Assembly: GCA_900078775.1 (NCBI GenBank)
Contig: LT549889.1
Coordinates: 5,022,001-5,086,000, forward strand
Direction of reading: 5' to 3'
DNA length: 64,000 bases
Source of the DNA: Mycolicibacterium aurum
Lineage (GTDB): Bacteria; Actinomycetota; Actinomycetes; Mycobacteriales; Mycobacteriaceae
Positions 1-9,018 of the stretch are shown here, piece after piece (the stretch's first letter is position 1; every line of letters starts with the position of its first letter). Both the position numbers and the translations under genes were made by a program. The notes under the pieces are model-generated. The model saw only the letters and a program-made list of their open reading frames with translations, did not search any database and was not told where the DNA came from.

Positions 1-1
1 C

Positions 2-109
2 CCTGGCCAGGCGCTTCTGGTGTCGCCGGACGGGAGGGAGGTCGTCCAGGCGGCCTATATCGATCCCCCGGCAGAAGAAGTGCTCGTAGCACACCCAAAC
101 CGCGGTTAG
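2..109 (+). CDS. eccCb1: EccCb1, C-terminal end (partial)
   Basis: Only the last 35 codons lie in the window, ending in TAG at 107-109. The visible peptide starts PGQALLVSPDGREVV and ends AHPNRG. I assign it by position: in ESX-1 loci the gene directly upstream of PE35 encodes EccCb1, the second half of the split FtsK/SpoIIIE-type ATPase that recognises the EsxB C-terminus and drives export. Nothing in these 35 residues is diagnostic alone, so the identity is an inference from synteny. The frame is open from the first base. Confidence 0.6.
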   Translation, partial: PGQALLVSPDGREVVQAAYIDPPAEEVLVAHPNRG

Positions 110-258
110 TATGGGATTCGAGGCGCTTCAGCAAAATCTACTGCTGAGTGTCAGCAACGGGTCGGGGGGAACGATTCTGATGCGACGGAGCAACGGCTGC
201 GTCCCCCTTTGTAGAAGGATTTTCCAGCAGTTTTGGACTTCACGGGGAGGAACGGCAC
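110..258. other. intergenic spacer eccCb1-PE35
   Basis: 149 bases between the end of eccCb1 and PE35. It ends in a good ribosome-binding site (GGGGAGG at 244-250) for PE35. I see no clear palindrome or promoter pair. The PE35-PPE68-esxB-esxA group may be read through from upstream or have its own start here; the sequence does not decide. Confidence 0.4.
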
Positions 259-555
259 ATGCAACCCTTGCAGCACAGCCCGGCGGTAACGGGCATCGGT
301 GGCCAGGTGGTCGCAAACGGTTCACGTGGTCTGGCGACCGGGACGGCCGCCACCGCGGAGGCGGCGGCGCTCTTGCCGGCCGGCGCGGAAGAGGTATCTG
401 CGCAGGCTGTGCTGGCTTTTGCCAGTGAGAGCGCGCAGATGGCCGCGCTGAATGCCTACGCACAGCAGGAACTGGCGCGGGCCGGTGCCGCGTACGCGGA
501 GGCGACCGGCATCTACACCACCGTGGACGGCGAAGCCGCCGCGACGCTCTCCTAG
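259..555 (+). CDS. pe35: PE family protein PE35 (ESX-1)
   Basis: 98 residues, the usual length of the helical-hairpin PE domain without any C-terminal extension. Its C-terminal part contains a YxxxD/E-type export signal (YTTVD, near residue 87). PE proteins pair with a PPE partner and are secreted as a dimer; the next gene is that partner. The ATG at 259 has a strong ribosome-binding site 8 bases upstream. The N-terminus is not the classical PE dipeptide but begins MQPLQHS, as is common in PE35. By position it is the Rv3872 counterpart. In pathogenic mycobacteria PE35 also influences esxBA expression, which cannot be judged here. Confidence 0.9.
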   Translation: MQPLQHSPAVTGIGGQVVANGSRGLATGTAATAEAAALLPAGAEEVSAQAVLAFASESAQMAALNAYAQQELARAGAAYAEATGIYTTVDGEAAATLS

Positions 556-611
556 CAGAATCGGACCACCGGGCCGGACGAGACCAACCAGAAAGTCATG
601 GCCAGCAAAGT

Positions 612-1955
612 ATGACGACGGTACCCGCTATCGTGCCGATGCTGTACGCGGCGCTGCCCCCGGAGATCAACACCGGCCGCCTGATGGCCGGTGCCGGTCC
701 CGCGCCGATGTATCAGGCGGCGGCAGCCTGGGAGGCCCTCGCGATCGCGCTGGAGACACAGGCCGAGGAGCTTTCGGGGAGCCTGGCATCGCTGGCCGGG
801 GCATGGCAGGGCGGGGCGAGCGAGCGGGCCGTGCAGGCCACCATGCCGATGGTGATGTGGTTGCGGACCAGCGCGCTGCAAGCGCAGAAGCGCGCCATGC
901 AGGCCATTGCGCAGGCAAACACATACCTGCTGGCCATGGCGGTGACTCCGCCGCTGGTGGAGATCGAGATGAACCATGTCACCCACGCGGTGCTGGAGGC
1001 GACGAACTTCCTCGGGGTGAACGCGGTCCCGATCGCGGTCAACGAGTTCGACTACTTCGTCCGGATGTGGACCCAGGCCGCGGTCGCGATGCACGGTTAC
1101 CAGGCGGAGACGGCGGCGAACACGGTGTTCGAACCGATCCCGCCGATGAAACCGATCGTGATGCCCGGTGTCGGCGAGGCCGCGCTGGGGGCCGCGAGCG
1201 GCAGACTCGCCGCGACGCTGCCCGGATCGGTGCTGCGGGAGACGGCGTTCGCGCACGTGACCGCGCAGGCCACCATCGAGTCGGCAGCACTGCTGGCCGG
1301 ACGCGGTGCGGCCCTGGGCAATCAGGCGGCCAATGCGGCGCAGAGCCAGACGCGTAAGGCCGAGAACACCGCGCAGCAGGCCCAGGGGGAGCCCGAACAG
1401 CTGATGAGTTCGGTGCAACAGGGTGCGCAGATGGGCATGCAGGTCGGATCCCAGTTGGGTTCCATGCTGGTGCAGGGGCCGCAGCAGATGATGCAGACGG
1501 TCACCCAGCCGATGCAGCAGCTCGTCGCGCCGCTGCAGCAGGTCAGTTCGATGTTCGGGCAGATCGGTCCGGGTGGGCTGAACCAGGGCGCCCAATTCGG
1601 GCTGGTGGGTGCGAGTCCGTTCTCGAACCATCCGCTGGCCGGTGGTGCCGGTCCGGCCGGCGGCGCCGGTCTGGTGCGGGCCGCCTCGCTGCCCGGCGCG
1701 GGCGGCACCATGGCGAGTACGCCGTTGATGAACAGCCTTGTCGCCCAACCATCTACCGTGCCGTCCGCACCGGTCGGCGCTGCGGCGGGCGGCAGTGGTT
1801 CGGGCCTGGCTCCGGTGGGCGGAGCCGGGGGTGGGGGCCCGGTCGGGGCGGCGGGCAACGCGGGCAAGAGCGGCGGCAGGAGGCAGAGTCTCGCGGCCCC
1901 GTCTCAGCTCGCACACGATCTGGGGGAGGACGAGGACGACGAGGATGATTGGTGA
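612..1955 (+). CDS. ppe68: PPE family protein PPE68 (ESX-1)
   Basis: 447 residues. The PPE domain covers about residues 10-185, with the PPE tripeptide at 16-18 (ALPPEIN). A Gln/Met-rich and Gly/Ala-rich segment follows (about 260-430), and the protein ends in an acidic tail, DEDDEDDW, like M. tuberculosis PPE68, which is shorter at 368 residues. It should dimerise with PE35 and is a substrate or envelope-associated part of ESX-1. The start at 612 has only a weak upstream AAAG; an in-frame ATG at 639 (MLYAALPPE) aligns better with the M. tuberculosis start as I remember it, so the first nine residues are uncertain. Confidence 0.93.
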   Translation: MTTVPAIVPMLYAALPPEINTGRLMAGAGPAPMYQAAAAWEALAIALETQAEELSGSLASLAGAWQGGASERAVQATMPMVMWLRTSALQAQKRAMQAIAQANTYLLAMAVTPPLVEIEMNHVTHAVLEATNFLGVNAVPIAVNEFDYFVRMWTQAAVAMHGYQAETAANTVFEPIPPMKPIVMPGVGEAALGAASGRLAATLPGSVLRETAFAHVTAQATIESAALLAGRGAALGNQAANAAQSQTRKAENTAQQAQGEPEQLMSSVQQGAQMGMQVGSQLGSMLVQGPQQMMQTVTQPMQQLVAPLQQVSSMFGQIGPGGLNQGAQFGLVGASPFSNHPLAGGAGPAGGAGLVRAASLPGAGGTMASTPLMNSLVAQPSTVPSAPVGAAAGGSGSGLAPVGGAGGGGPVGAAGNAGKSGGRRQSLAAPSQLAHDLGEDEDDEDDW

Positions 1956-2046
1956 ATCACCAATCGACACAGGACTTCCCGGCCGAGGGGGCTGGAAGAC
2001 TCGCCATCCGTGGTGAGGACACAGGAGAACAGGAAGAGTACCGAGC

Positions 2047-2346
2047 ATGGCAATGAATACCGATGCCGCTGTCCTCGCCAAGGAGGCAGCGAATTTCGAG
2101 AGCATCTCCGGCGAGCTGAAAACCGTTATCGCACAGGTCGAGGCCACCGGCGGCGCACTGTCCGCACAGATGGTCGGTCAGGCCGGCACCGCCGCGCAGG
2201 CCGCGCTGATTCGCTTCCACGAGGCCGCCGCGCGTCAGGTCCAGGAGCTCAACGACATCTCCGCGAACATTCACACCTCGGGGACGCAGTACACCGCGAC
2301 CGATGACGACCAGGCCGCGACGCTGTCGTCGGCGATGAACCTCTGA
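2047..2346 (+). CDS. esxB: EsxB (CFP-10 homologue)
   Basis: 99 residues, the size of a WXG100 protein. It forms a tight 1:1 helical heterodimer with EsxA and carries the C-terminal export signal recognised by EccCb1; here YTATD near residue 80 fits the YxxxD/E rule. The turn that normally holds Trp-X-Gly reads QMVGQAG, so the Trp is a Met. I recall the same substitution in M. smegmatis EsxB, so it is probably a lineage trait rather than decay. It lies 27 bases upstream of esxA and is almost certainly co-transcribed. Confidence 0.95.
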   Translation: MAMNTDAAVLAKEAANFESISGELKTVIAQVEATGGALSAQMVGQAGTAAQAALIRFHEAAARQVQELNDISANIHTSGTQYTATDDDQAATLSSAMNL

Positions 2347-2373
2347 CCTCGACGACCTACGAAGGAGACACAC

Positions 2374-2661
2374 ATGACTAATCAGGTTTGGGATTTCGGG
2401 GGAATCGAGGGCGGCGCCGGTGAGATCCGCGGCGCGGTCGGTGTCACCCAGGGGCTGCTCGACGAGGGCAAGGCCTCGCTGGCCTCGCTGGCCTCGGTGT
2501 GGGGCGGCTCCGGCTCGGAGGCCTACCAGGCCGTCCAGATGCGCTGGGACAGCACCTCGGCCGAGCTGAACGCCGCGCTGCAGAACCTCGCGCAGACCAT
2601 CAGCGAAGCCGGGCAGTCCATGCAACAGACCGAGAACGGCGTCACCGGGATGTTCATCTAG
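2374..2661 (+). CDS. esxA: EsxA (ESAT-6 homologue)
   Basis: 95 residues, same length as M. tuberculosis ESAT-6. The WXG turn is intact (VWGGSGSEAY, W about residue 43) and the C-terminus ends GVTGMFI, close to the VTGMFA of ESAT-6. It is secreted with EsxB through ESX-1. In pathogens it is tied to phagosomal damage; in saprophytes ESX-1 has been linked to conjugal DNA transfer, and the window does not show which role applies. The ribosome-binding site GAAGGAG lies just upstream of the ATG. Confidence 0.96.
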   Translation: MTNQVWDFGGIEGGAGEIRGAVGVTQGLLDEGKASLASLASVWGGSGSEAYQAVQMRWDSTSAELNAALQNLAQTISEAGQSMQQTENGVTGMFI

Positions 2662-2749
2662 TACCACGCGGCGACGGGTGGGCGGACTAGCCACGGCATG
2701 TCCGCCCACCCAATGCGTTTCGTGATCCGTCTGACTTTGAGAGGTAGCT

Positions 2750-4195
2750 ATGTCGGCAGACTATGACCGGCTCTTCCACTCCTCGGGTGCCGCCGACGCG
2801 GCCGACGAGGACGCCGCGCACCGGGACGGTGGTTCCTCGTCGACCGGGGCTGCCCCGATGCCGATCAGCACTTCCGGCGCGAGTACCGCGGGTTACGCCG
2901 GTGAGCACGCCGCGCCGCCCATGCCGATCTCGTCGGCCCAGACGTCGGCGGCACCACCTGCAACGCAGACCTCGCAGGCCCCACCCGAGCGCGCCACCGA
3001 GGTCACCACCCAGATTCCCGCGACACCATCGAACACCGGGCCGCAGCGCGTGCAGAACGGGATGCTGCGGACGCCGCAGGCCAATCCGGCGGCCGGTGCC
3101 CGGTTCGAGCAGCAGTACGCTGCGGCCGCGCCGCAGCCGCGTTCCGCTCCGGCACCGGCGCCCAGCCAGCACTTCAGCAGTGTGGCACCGGAATCCACCT
3201 GGACACCGGCACCACCGTCTGCGACCGGGCAGCCGGCGCCGACGTCGGCGGCCACCATGGGCAATCACCGTGCGATCGACGCCCTGTCGCATGTCGGCGT
3301 GCGGACCGCGGTGAAGATGCCCTCGCAGCGGGGCTGGCGGCACTGGCTGTACATGTTCACCCGGATCAACATGGGTCCCTCCCCGGACGAGCTGTACGAG
3401 ATGGACCTGCAGGCGCGGGTCCGGAGGAACGCCCGGGACTCCTACCAGATCGGCATCTTCGGCCTCAAGGGCGGCGTCGGCAAGACTGCGGTCACCGTGG
3501 CGTTGGGATCAGCTCTGAGCCGGGTGCGCGGTGACCGGATCCTGGCCATCGACGCCGATCCCGACGGCGGCAACCTCGCCGACCGGGCCGGTAGGCAGTC
3601 GGCCGCCACGGTCTCGGATCTGCTGTCGGACGGGGAATTGACCCGCTACAACGACATCCGTGCATACACCAGTATGAATGCCGCCAACCTGGAGGTGTTG
3701 TCCTCCGAGGAGTACAGCGCCGCCCGCCGCGAGTTCAACGACGAGGACTGGAAGGCCGCCGTCGGGGTGGTCTCCCGCTACTACAACCTGGTGCTCGCCG
3801 ACTGCGGTGCGGGCTTGTTCACCACCTCCTCGCGTGGGGTGCTGTCCACCGTCTCGGGCATGGTCATCGTGGCCAGCGCGTCCATCGACGGCGCACGTCA
3901 GGCCGCGATCACAATGGATTGGTTGCGGCAGAACGGATATCAGGATCTGTTGGGCCGGTCCTGTGTGGTGATCAACCATGTCACCCCTGGCAAGACGAAC
4001 ATCGACGTCGAGGATCTGGTGCAGCAGTTCGAACGGCATGTGGCCCCGGGCCGGGTCGTGGTGCTGCCCTGGGACAAGCACATCGCCGCCGGCACCGAGA
4101 TCCAGCTGGAACTGCTCGGCCAGACCTTCCAGCGCCGCATCCTGGAGTTGGCCGCGGCGCTGTCCGATGACTTCGACAGGCTCGAACGGCGTTGA
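2750..4195 (+). CDS. espI: EspI, MinD/ParA-like ESX-1 ATPase
   Basis: 481 residues. Residues about 30-170 are Pro/Ala/Ser-rich and low complexity, followed by a P-loop ATPase domain of the SIMIBI class: KGGVGKT at 240-246 and a Walker-B-like aspartate in the IDADPDGG segment near 265. M. tuberculosis EspI is 666 residues, so the disordered arm is much shorter here. EspI is cytosolic and reported to down-tune ESX-1 when ATP is low. The gene sits between esxA and eccD1; its TGA overlaps the TTG start of eccD1. Confidence 0.88.
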   Translation: MSADYDRLFHSSGAADAADEDAAHRDGGSSSTGAAPMPISTSGASTAGYAGEHAAPPMPISSAQTSAAPPATQTSQAPPERATEVTTQIPATPSNTGPQRVQNGMLRTPQANPAAGARFEQQYAAAAPQPRSAPAPAPSQHFSSVAPESTWTPAPPSATGQPAPTSAATMGNHRAIDALSHVGVRTAVKMPSQRGWRHWLYMFTRINMGPSPDELYEMDLQARVRRNARDSYQIGIFGLKGGVGKTAVTVALGSALSRVRGDRILAIDADPDGGNLADRAGRQSAATVSDLLSDGELTRYNDIRAYTSMNAANLEVLSSEEYSAARREFNDEDWKAAVGVVSRYYNLVLADCGAGLFTTSSRGVLSTVSGMVIVASASIDGARQAAITMDWLRQNGYQDLLGRSCVVINHVTPGKTNIDVEDLVQQFERHVAPGRVVVLPWDKHIAAGTEIQLELLGQTFQRRILELAAALSDDFDRLERR

Positions 4196-5730
4196 CCACC
4201 ACTGCAGCCCCGTCCGGGGCCTCCGCACCGTCGGCCGTCACCCCGGGCCGTCCCTCGACCACCAGGGTCACCGTCCTGACCGGTCGGCGGATGACCGATC
4301 TGGTGTTGCCGGCCTCGGCGCCGATCGAGGCGTACATCGACGAGACGGTGTCGGTGCTGGCGGAGCTGATCGGCGATGCCCCCGCCGATGTGTTGGCGGG
4401 CTTCGACTTCAAGGCGCAGGGCGTGTGGGCATTCGCCCGGCCGGGCGCGCCGCCGCTGAAGGCGAGTGAGTCACTGGACGAGGCGGGGGTGGTGGACGGC
4501 TCGCTGCTCACCCTGGTGTCGGTCAGCCGCACCGAACGCTACCGGCCGCTCGTCGAGGACGTCATCGACGCCATCGCGGTGCTCGACGAGTCCCCGGAGT
4601 TCGACCGCGGCTCGCTGAATCGGTTCGTCGGATTGGCGATCCCGGTGGTGTCGACGATCGGCACCCTGACCGCGCTGGTGGCCTGGAATCAATCCGGGCA
4701 GTCCTGGTGGTGGGCGGTAGCGCTCGCCGTGCTGGGGCTGGGCCTGCTCACCGCGGGTATGGTGTCGCAGAACCGGTACCGGAACACGGATCTCGCCGAG
4801 AGCTTGCTGTTGGCGGCGCTGCCCGCGCTGGCTGCGGCGGCCGCGCTGGCGGTGCCGCTACCCCGGGAGGCGGACGGGCTGGGCGCACCGCAACTGGCCG
4901 CCGCGGCCGGACTGACGCTGCTGTTCACCCTTGCCACCCGCGGCGGGCCGCGGCGGCGGGCCAATGTGGCGTCGTTCGTGGCGGTGCTGACCGTGGCGAT
5001 CACCGCCGCGGCCGTCACCTTCGGCTACGGCGGACAGGCGTGGGTGCCGGCCGGCGCCATCGCATTCGGATTGATCGTGGTGACCAATGCCGCGAAGCTG
5101 ACGGTCGCCGTGGCCCGCATCGCGCTACCGCCGATCCCGGCGCCGGGGGAAGCCGTCACCAACGACGAACTGCTGGACCCGGTGTCGCGGCCCGACATCG
5201 CCGGCGAGGAATCACCCACCTGGCAGGCGATCATCGCCTCGGTGCCGGACTCCGCCGCGCGGCTCACTGAACGCAGTCAGCTGTCCAAGCAACTGCTCAC
5301 CGGATTCCTGACCGCCGGCGCGGTGATCCTCGCGGCCGGCGCGATCGCCGTTGTGGTGCAGGGCCACTTCTTCGTGCACAGCATGATCGTGGCCGGCCTG
5401 GTAACCCTCATCTGCGGGTTCCGCTCCCGGCTGTACGCCGAACGGTGGTGCGCATGGGCGCTGATGGCGGTGGCGGTCGCCGTCCCCACCGGGGTGGCGA
5501 TCCGGATGTGCCAGTGGTACCCGGACCGGGCCTGGCTCGTGCTGGCGATCTACCTGGTCGTCGCCGTGGTCGTCCTGATCACCGTGGCCGCCACCGACAA
5601 CGTCCACCGGCTGTCACCGGTCACCAAGCGCATCTTCGAGCTGTTGGACGGGGTTTCGATCGCCGCGGTGATCCCGCTGTTGCTGTGGATCACCAGCGTC
5701 TACGACCTCTTGCGCAATCTGCGTTTCTAG
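4192..5730 (+). CDS. eccD1: EccD1, ESX-1 membrane channel component
   Basis: 512 residues (511 in M. tuberculosis). Residues about 20-110 form the cytosolic ubiquitin-like domain (VTVLTGRRMTDLVLP start); from about 135 to the end there are roughly eleven hydrophobic spans. EccD dimers form the vestibule of the type VII inner-membrane complex. The start codon is TTG at 4192, overlapping the espI stop (TTGA); there is no better in-frame start before the ubiquitin-like fold. Its TAG stop overlaps the convergent espL stop inside the palindrome CTAG. Confidence 0.95.
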   Translation: MTTTAAPSGASAPSAVTPGRPSTTRVTVLTGRRMTDLVLPASAPIEAYIDETVSVLAELIGDAPADVLAGFDFKAQGVWAFARPGAPPLKASESLDEAGVVDGSLLTLVSVSRTERYRPLVEDVIDAIAVLDESPEFDRGSLNRFVGLAIPVVSTIGTLTALVAWNQSGQSWWWAVALAVLGLGLLTAGMVSQNRYRNTDLAESLLLAALPALAAAAALAVPLPREADGLGAPQLAAAAGLTLLFTLATRGGPRRRANVASFVAVLTVAITAAAVTFGYGGQAWVPAGAIAFGLIVVTNAAKLTVAVARIALPPIPAPGEAVTNDELLDPVSRPDIAGEESPTWQAIIASVPDSAARLTERSQLSKQLLTGFLTAGAVILAAGAIAVVVQGHFFVHSMIVAGLVTLICGFRSRLYAERWCAWALMAVAVAVPTGVAIRMCQWYPDRAWLVLAIYLVVAVVVLITVAATDNVHRLSPVTKRIFELLDGVSIAAVIPLLLWITSVYDLLRNLRF

Positions 5731-6062
5731 GGCGTTCCGGTGATCTCGGCGACCGCCTCGTTGAGTCGGTCCTGGTCGGCCGCAATGGATTCGGCGGCGT
5801 CGGCGGTGGCGTTGAGCAACGCCTCGTTGAGTCGCTGCTCCACGGTGTCCGAGCCCAGACGTAACAGTCCGTCGGTGATGAACACGTCGACGAGGTGATG
5901 GTGGCCGTTGAGGGTGACCTCGACGGTCTCGGATTCGTCTGTCGCGGTGAAGGACTCGCTGGCCATCTTGTGCAGCTGCTGATCCATCAGTTCCTGCAGC
6001 CGGCCCGCCTGGCGCAGTACCGCGGCCACCTCGGGATGCATCCCGGCGGGATCGGTGCTCAC
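5727..6062 (-). CDS. espL: EspL, YbaB/EbfC-like ESX-1 chaperone-type protein
   Basis: 111 residues; M. tuberculosis EspL (Rv3880c) is 115. It has the YbaB-like layout of a short helix, a beta hairpin (VEVTLNGHHHLVDVFI) and a long C-terminal helix. In M. tuberculosis EspL stabilises EspE, EspF and related substrates and interacts with EspD. The start is GTG at 6062, overlapping the espB stop (GTGA), so the two are translationally coupled. It is the last gene of the mycP1-eccE1-espB-espL run. Confidence 0.9.
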   Translation of the reverse strand: MSTDPAGMHPEVAAVLRQAGRLQELMDQQLHKMASESFTATDESETVEVTLNGHHHLVDVFITDGLLRLGSDTVEQRLNEALLNATADAAESIAADQDRLNEAVAEITGTP

Positions 6063-7618
6063 TTGGCGTCCTTGTCCTGAATGTCCCGGCGCCGCCGGTT
6101 CCCGATCACCGGCTCAGTGTAGGGCCGGTCCTCCACGTACAGTTCCTCATCCGGCGCGAACCGGGGGTCCCGGCGTTTCTCCTTGCCCTGCTGAGCCCCG
6201 CCGTGTCCCATACCGCCCATCCCGCCGGCCATACCGCCCATCCCGGCGCCCATCGCCGCGGACGGAATGCCGCCGGACCCGCCACCTCGTGCGGCCGCAG
6301 GACCCGGCGCCACGGTTTCGGCGCCGACGTTGGGCTGCAACGGCATCGACGGGAGACCACCGCCACCGCCACCACCGGCGCCGCCGCCGACGCCGGCCGG
6401 GGAGACGCCCGGATCGTCGAGGCCTAGATCCGGCAGCTCGGGGGCCGGCTTGGCACCGCCGGGAAGCTTGCCGCCGGGCAGACCACCCGAGGGCAGCCCA
6501 CCACCGGTGGGCGAGCCGCCGCCCGAGGAGGATCCGCCGCCGGCCGGGGACCCGCCACCCGAAGGCGACCCGGAACCGGAAGGCTGGCCGCCGCCCGGCG
6601 GGATATTCGGGGGTTGCCCGGACCCGGTCGAGGAGACGGGCTGCGCAGGTGTGCCGGCTGCACCCGTGCCGTCGCCGGATCCGCCGCCGGTGGATCCACC
6701 GCTGCCGGTATCGGTCGGCTGCACGTCGATCTTCTTCATCCGGCCGCTGCGGTCGAACTCCTTGCGCGGGGAAGCCAACGCAGCTCGGACCGGTGGGGTG
6801 GGCGGCTGTACCGGCGTGATCAGAGATCCGACGGCGTACTCGGTGAGTACCTGTTCGGAACGGGCCTGCAGTTCCTGGTACGTGACCATCAGCAGCGACA
6901 TCTGCGACGCGTCGAGAGTGCTGCGCAACGGCACGGTGACCGCGCGGACCTCGGCCTCGGTGGGATGGGCGGCGACCGCGCTGCGATGCACACCCGCCAG
7001 ATGCCGGGCGTGCTCGGCCAGCGTCCGTGCGGCTCCGGCCATCTCCTTGAGCCAGACCTTGTGACGGCCCAGGGCTGTGCCCGCCACCTCGGCGGCGGTG
7101 CCCTGCCAGTTGAGGGCATCCAGGTCGAACACTTCGGCGCGGGCCTCGAGTTGGGATGCGTAGGAGGTCCAGTCGGTTGCGAAGCCGTCGAGCGTCGCGG
7201 CCTGGTCGGGCTGCGCGATCTGCTTGGCGGCGACCTCGACGTCCAGGTAGCCGGGTGGTCCGGGGCAGGCCGCGATCGGCATCTGCGGCATGGGAATCCC
7301 GCCGGCCGGCTGGGGGATCTCGGCGGCGATGATCTCGCCCACCGTGCTGTCCAGGGCCGCCCTGCCGGCGGCATCGGTCGCCTCGTACGCGGCGGCGGCG
7401 CCCTGGAAGGCCAGCGACAGCAGCTTGGCCTCCTCCTGCCCGGCTTCGATGAAGGACTTCATGCCGTCGCCCTCGGCGATCACCTGCCGCACGACGACAC
7501 TCGCGAGGTCCAGACCGCAGGGCGGGTTGGGTTGTGCCGGGGTGGCGGGAAACGGTACGTCGAGTTGGGCGGCCTTGTTGCGCAGATCTGCGGGCTCGAC
7601 CTGTAACGATGCGGTCAT
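6059..7618 (-). CDS. espB: EspB, secreted ESX-1 substrate
   Basis: 519 residues (460 in M. tuberculosis). The first about 290 residues form the PE-PPE-like helical fold: a W-containing turn (LNWQGTAAEVAG) near residue 170 and a YxxxD/E-like segment near 280. A Pro/Gly/Ser-rich low-complexity region follows (about 310-480). The tail EELYVEDRPYTEPVIGNRRR closely matches the tail of M. tuberculosis EspB, which MycP1 processes, so this is EspB rather than EspK. EspB oligomerises into rings outside the inner membrane. Both ends overlap the neighbouring genes by 4 bases. Confidence 0.92.
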   Translation of the reverse strand: MTASLQVEPADLRNKAAQLDVPFPATPAQPNPPCGLDLASVVVRQVIAEGDGMKSFIEAGQEEAKLLSLAFQGAAAAYEATDAAGRAALDSTVGEIIAAEIPQPAGGIPMPQMPIAACPGPPGYLDVEVAAKQIAQPDQAATLDGFATDWTSYASQLEARAEVFDLDALNWQGTAAEVAGTALGRHKVWLKEMAGAARTLAEHARHLAGVHRSAVAAHPTEAEVRAVTVPLRSTLDASQMSLLMVTYQELQARSEQVLTEYAVGSLITPVQPPTPPVRAALASPRKEFDRSGRMKKIDVQPTDTGSGGSTGGGSGDGTGAAGTPAQPVSSTGSGQPPNIPPGGGQPSGSGSPSGGGSPAGGGSSSGGGSPTGGGLPSGGLPGGKLPGGAKPAPELPDLGLDDPGVSPAGVGGGAGGGGGGGLPSMPLQPNVGAETVAPGPAAARGGGSGGIPSAAMGAGMGGMAGGMGGMGHGGAQQGKEKRRDPRFAPDEELYVEDRPYTEPVIGNRRRRDIQDKDAK

Positions 7619-9018
7619 GACACCCCCTCCAGTGCCATCTGGTAGCGGCTCTCCTCACGCGGGTTGATCAACCTGATGGGCAGCTGACTGTGCCGGGGTG
7701 TCTCGATGAAGTTGCTGCGCAACACCACTCGGCCGATGCCGGGATGCGGGCCGAGATACGTCGTCGCATTCGGCCAGGACACCTTGGCCGTCTGGCCGAT
7801 CCGCCCGTTGACGAAACCGGCGAAGTCGCCGAACTGCGGACCGAGGGTGACGATCCCGCCGGCCGCCGCGGACCGGATGACGAATTGGGTGAACAGTCGG
7901 GCATCACCGAGATTGACGCTGACATCCACATCGTCGAACGGCATGTACACCGGGTAGCGGTCGGCGGTCTCACCGATGAGGACCCCGGCCGAGCCGATGG
8001 GCAGCTCGTAATGCCGGTCGGTGACCGGGCTCTCGCCCAACAGGGCTGCCCGCTGCCCGCCGAACAGGCACGAGAACCCGCGCGGTGTCGAGGGATTGGC
8101 GAGGGTGGTCAGCAGCACTGTGGTGGTGGGCGCCTGCCCGGGCCGGATCCGCACCCGGGTGATGGTGTGGTCGGCGCGGGCCGCCCACCACACGTCGGGT
8201 CCGCCGGGCGCCACGTAGGCGGCGGTGAACGTGCTGCGCCCCTTGATCGAGGACCAGGATTCCCGCTCGAAACTGATCTCGGTGGCGCGGTCGAAGTCGT
8301 CGAAGCTGCGGCTGCTGCGGGCGTCGATCCCGTTGCCGGCCAGCTGGTCCGCGATACGGGTGGCCGAGGAGACCAGATACCGGGCCAGCCCGGACACCCC
8401 GGTGTCGCGGCGTTGCGCCGGCCGGCGGGTGGCCGCGGGGGCGGCGCGCAGCACGATCCAGGTGCGTCGGTTCGCCGGGGCCGGGTAGGGCCCGACCACC
8501 TGTTCGTAGAGTGCGACCAGCCCGGCCGGTGCGATCTTCCCGACGCGGTAACCGGCCGACACCACATCGGCTTGCAGCTCGGGGCAGTGCGCGGTGAGCA
8601 GCTGCTCCACCACGCGGGTGTCGACGACGTCGTCGGTGAACGCCGCACCGTCGACCAACACGGTCGGGGTGAAGGGGCGGGGGATCAGCTCGATGATCGC
8701 GACGAGATGGTCGTCCTGCCAACGCACCGCGACATGATCACCGGGCAGCACGGTGGAACCCACGGCCGGCTCCGAGGGCGCTGGGGGTGGTGTGGTGTGC
8801 CGTCGGCGCCAGGAGAACAGGGCCGCGATCCACCCGGTGGCCCGGCGACCCCGGACGGTCAGCGTGGTGGCGACGGCGATCAGCACCGCGATGGTGATGC
8901 CGAGCCAGCGCAGATCCAGGGCGGAGAAGATCGCGATACCGGCCGGGATGAGGATCGCCGCCCACAGCATGTGGCCGGTGCTGAGCCGGAAACCGAAGTG
9001 CGCGAGGAACTCTCTCAT
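7615..9018 (-). CDS. eccE1: EccE1, ESX-1 membrane complex component
   Basis: 467 residues (462 in M. tuberculosis). Two transmembrane segments lie near the N-terminus (about residues 17-35 and 38-55), followed by a long cytosolic domain. EccE sits at the periphery of the EccBCDE inner-membrane core and stabilises it. The open frame continues upstream, but the ATG at 9018 overlaps the mycP1 stop (ATGA) and gives the family length, so longer starts are rejected. Confidence 0.92.
   Translation of the reverse strand: MREFLAHFGFRLSTGHMLWAAILIPAGIAIFSALDLRWLGITIAVLIAVATTLTVRGRRATGWIAALFSWRRRHTTPPPAPSEPAVGSTVLPGDHVAVRWQDDHLVAIIELIPRPFTPTVLVDGAAFTDDVVDTRVVEQLLTAHCPELQADVVSAGYRVGKIAPAGLVALYEQVVGPYPAPANRRTWIVLRAAPAATRRPAQRRDTGVSGLARYLVSSATRIADQLAGNGIDARSSRSFDDFDRATEISFERESWSSIKGRSTFTAAYVAPGGPDVWWAARADHTITRVRIRPGQAPTTTVLLTTLANPSTPRGFSCLFGGQRAALLGESPVTDRHYELPIGSAGVLIGETADRYPVYMPFDDVDVSVNLGDARLFTQFVIRSAAAGGIVTLGPQFGDFAGFVNGRIGQTAKVSWPNATTYLGPHPGIGRVVLRSNFIETPRHSQLPIRLINPREESRYQMALEGVS

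Noticed and set aside
552..2147. 531-codon minus-strand open frame opposite PPE68 and esxB
   Set aside because: Antisense to clearly assigned ESX-1 genes and low-complexity in translation.
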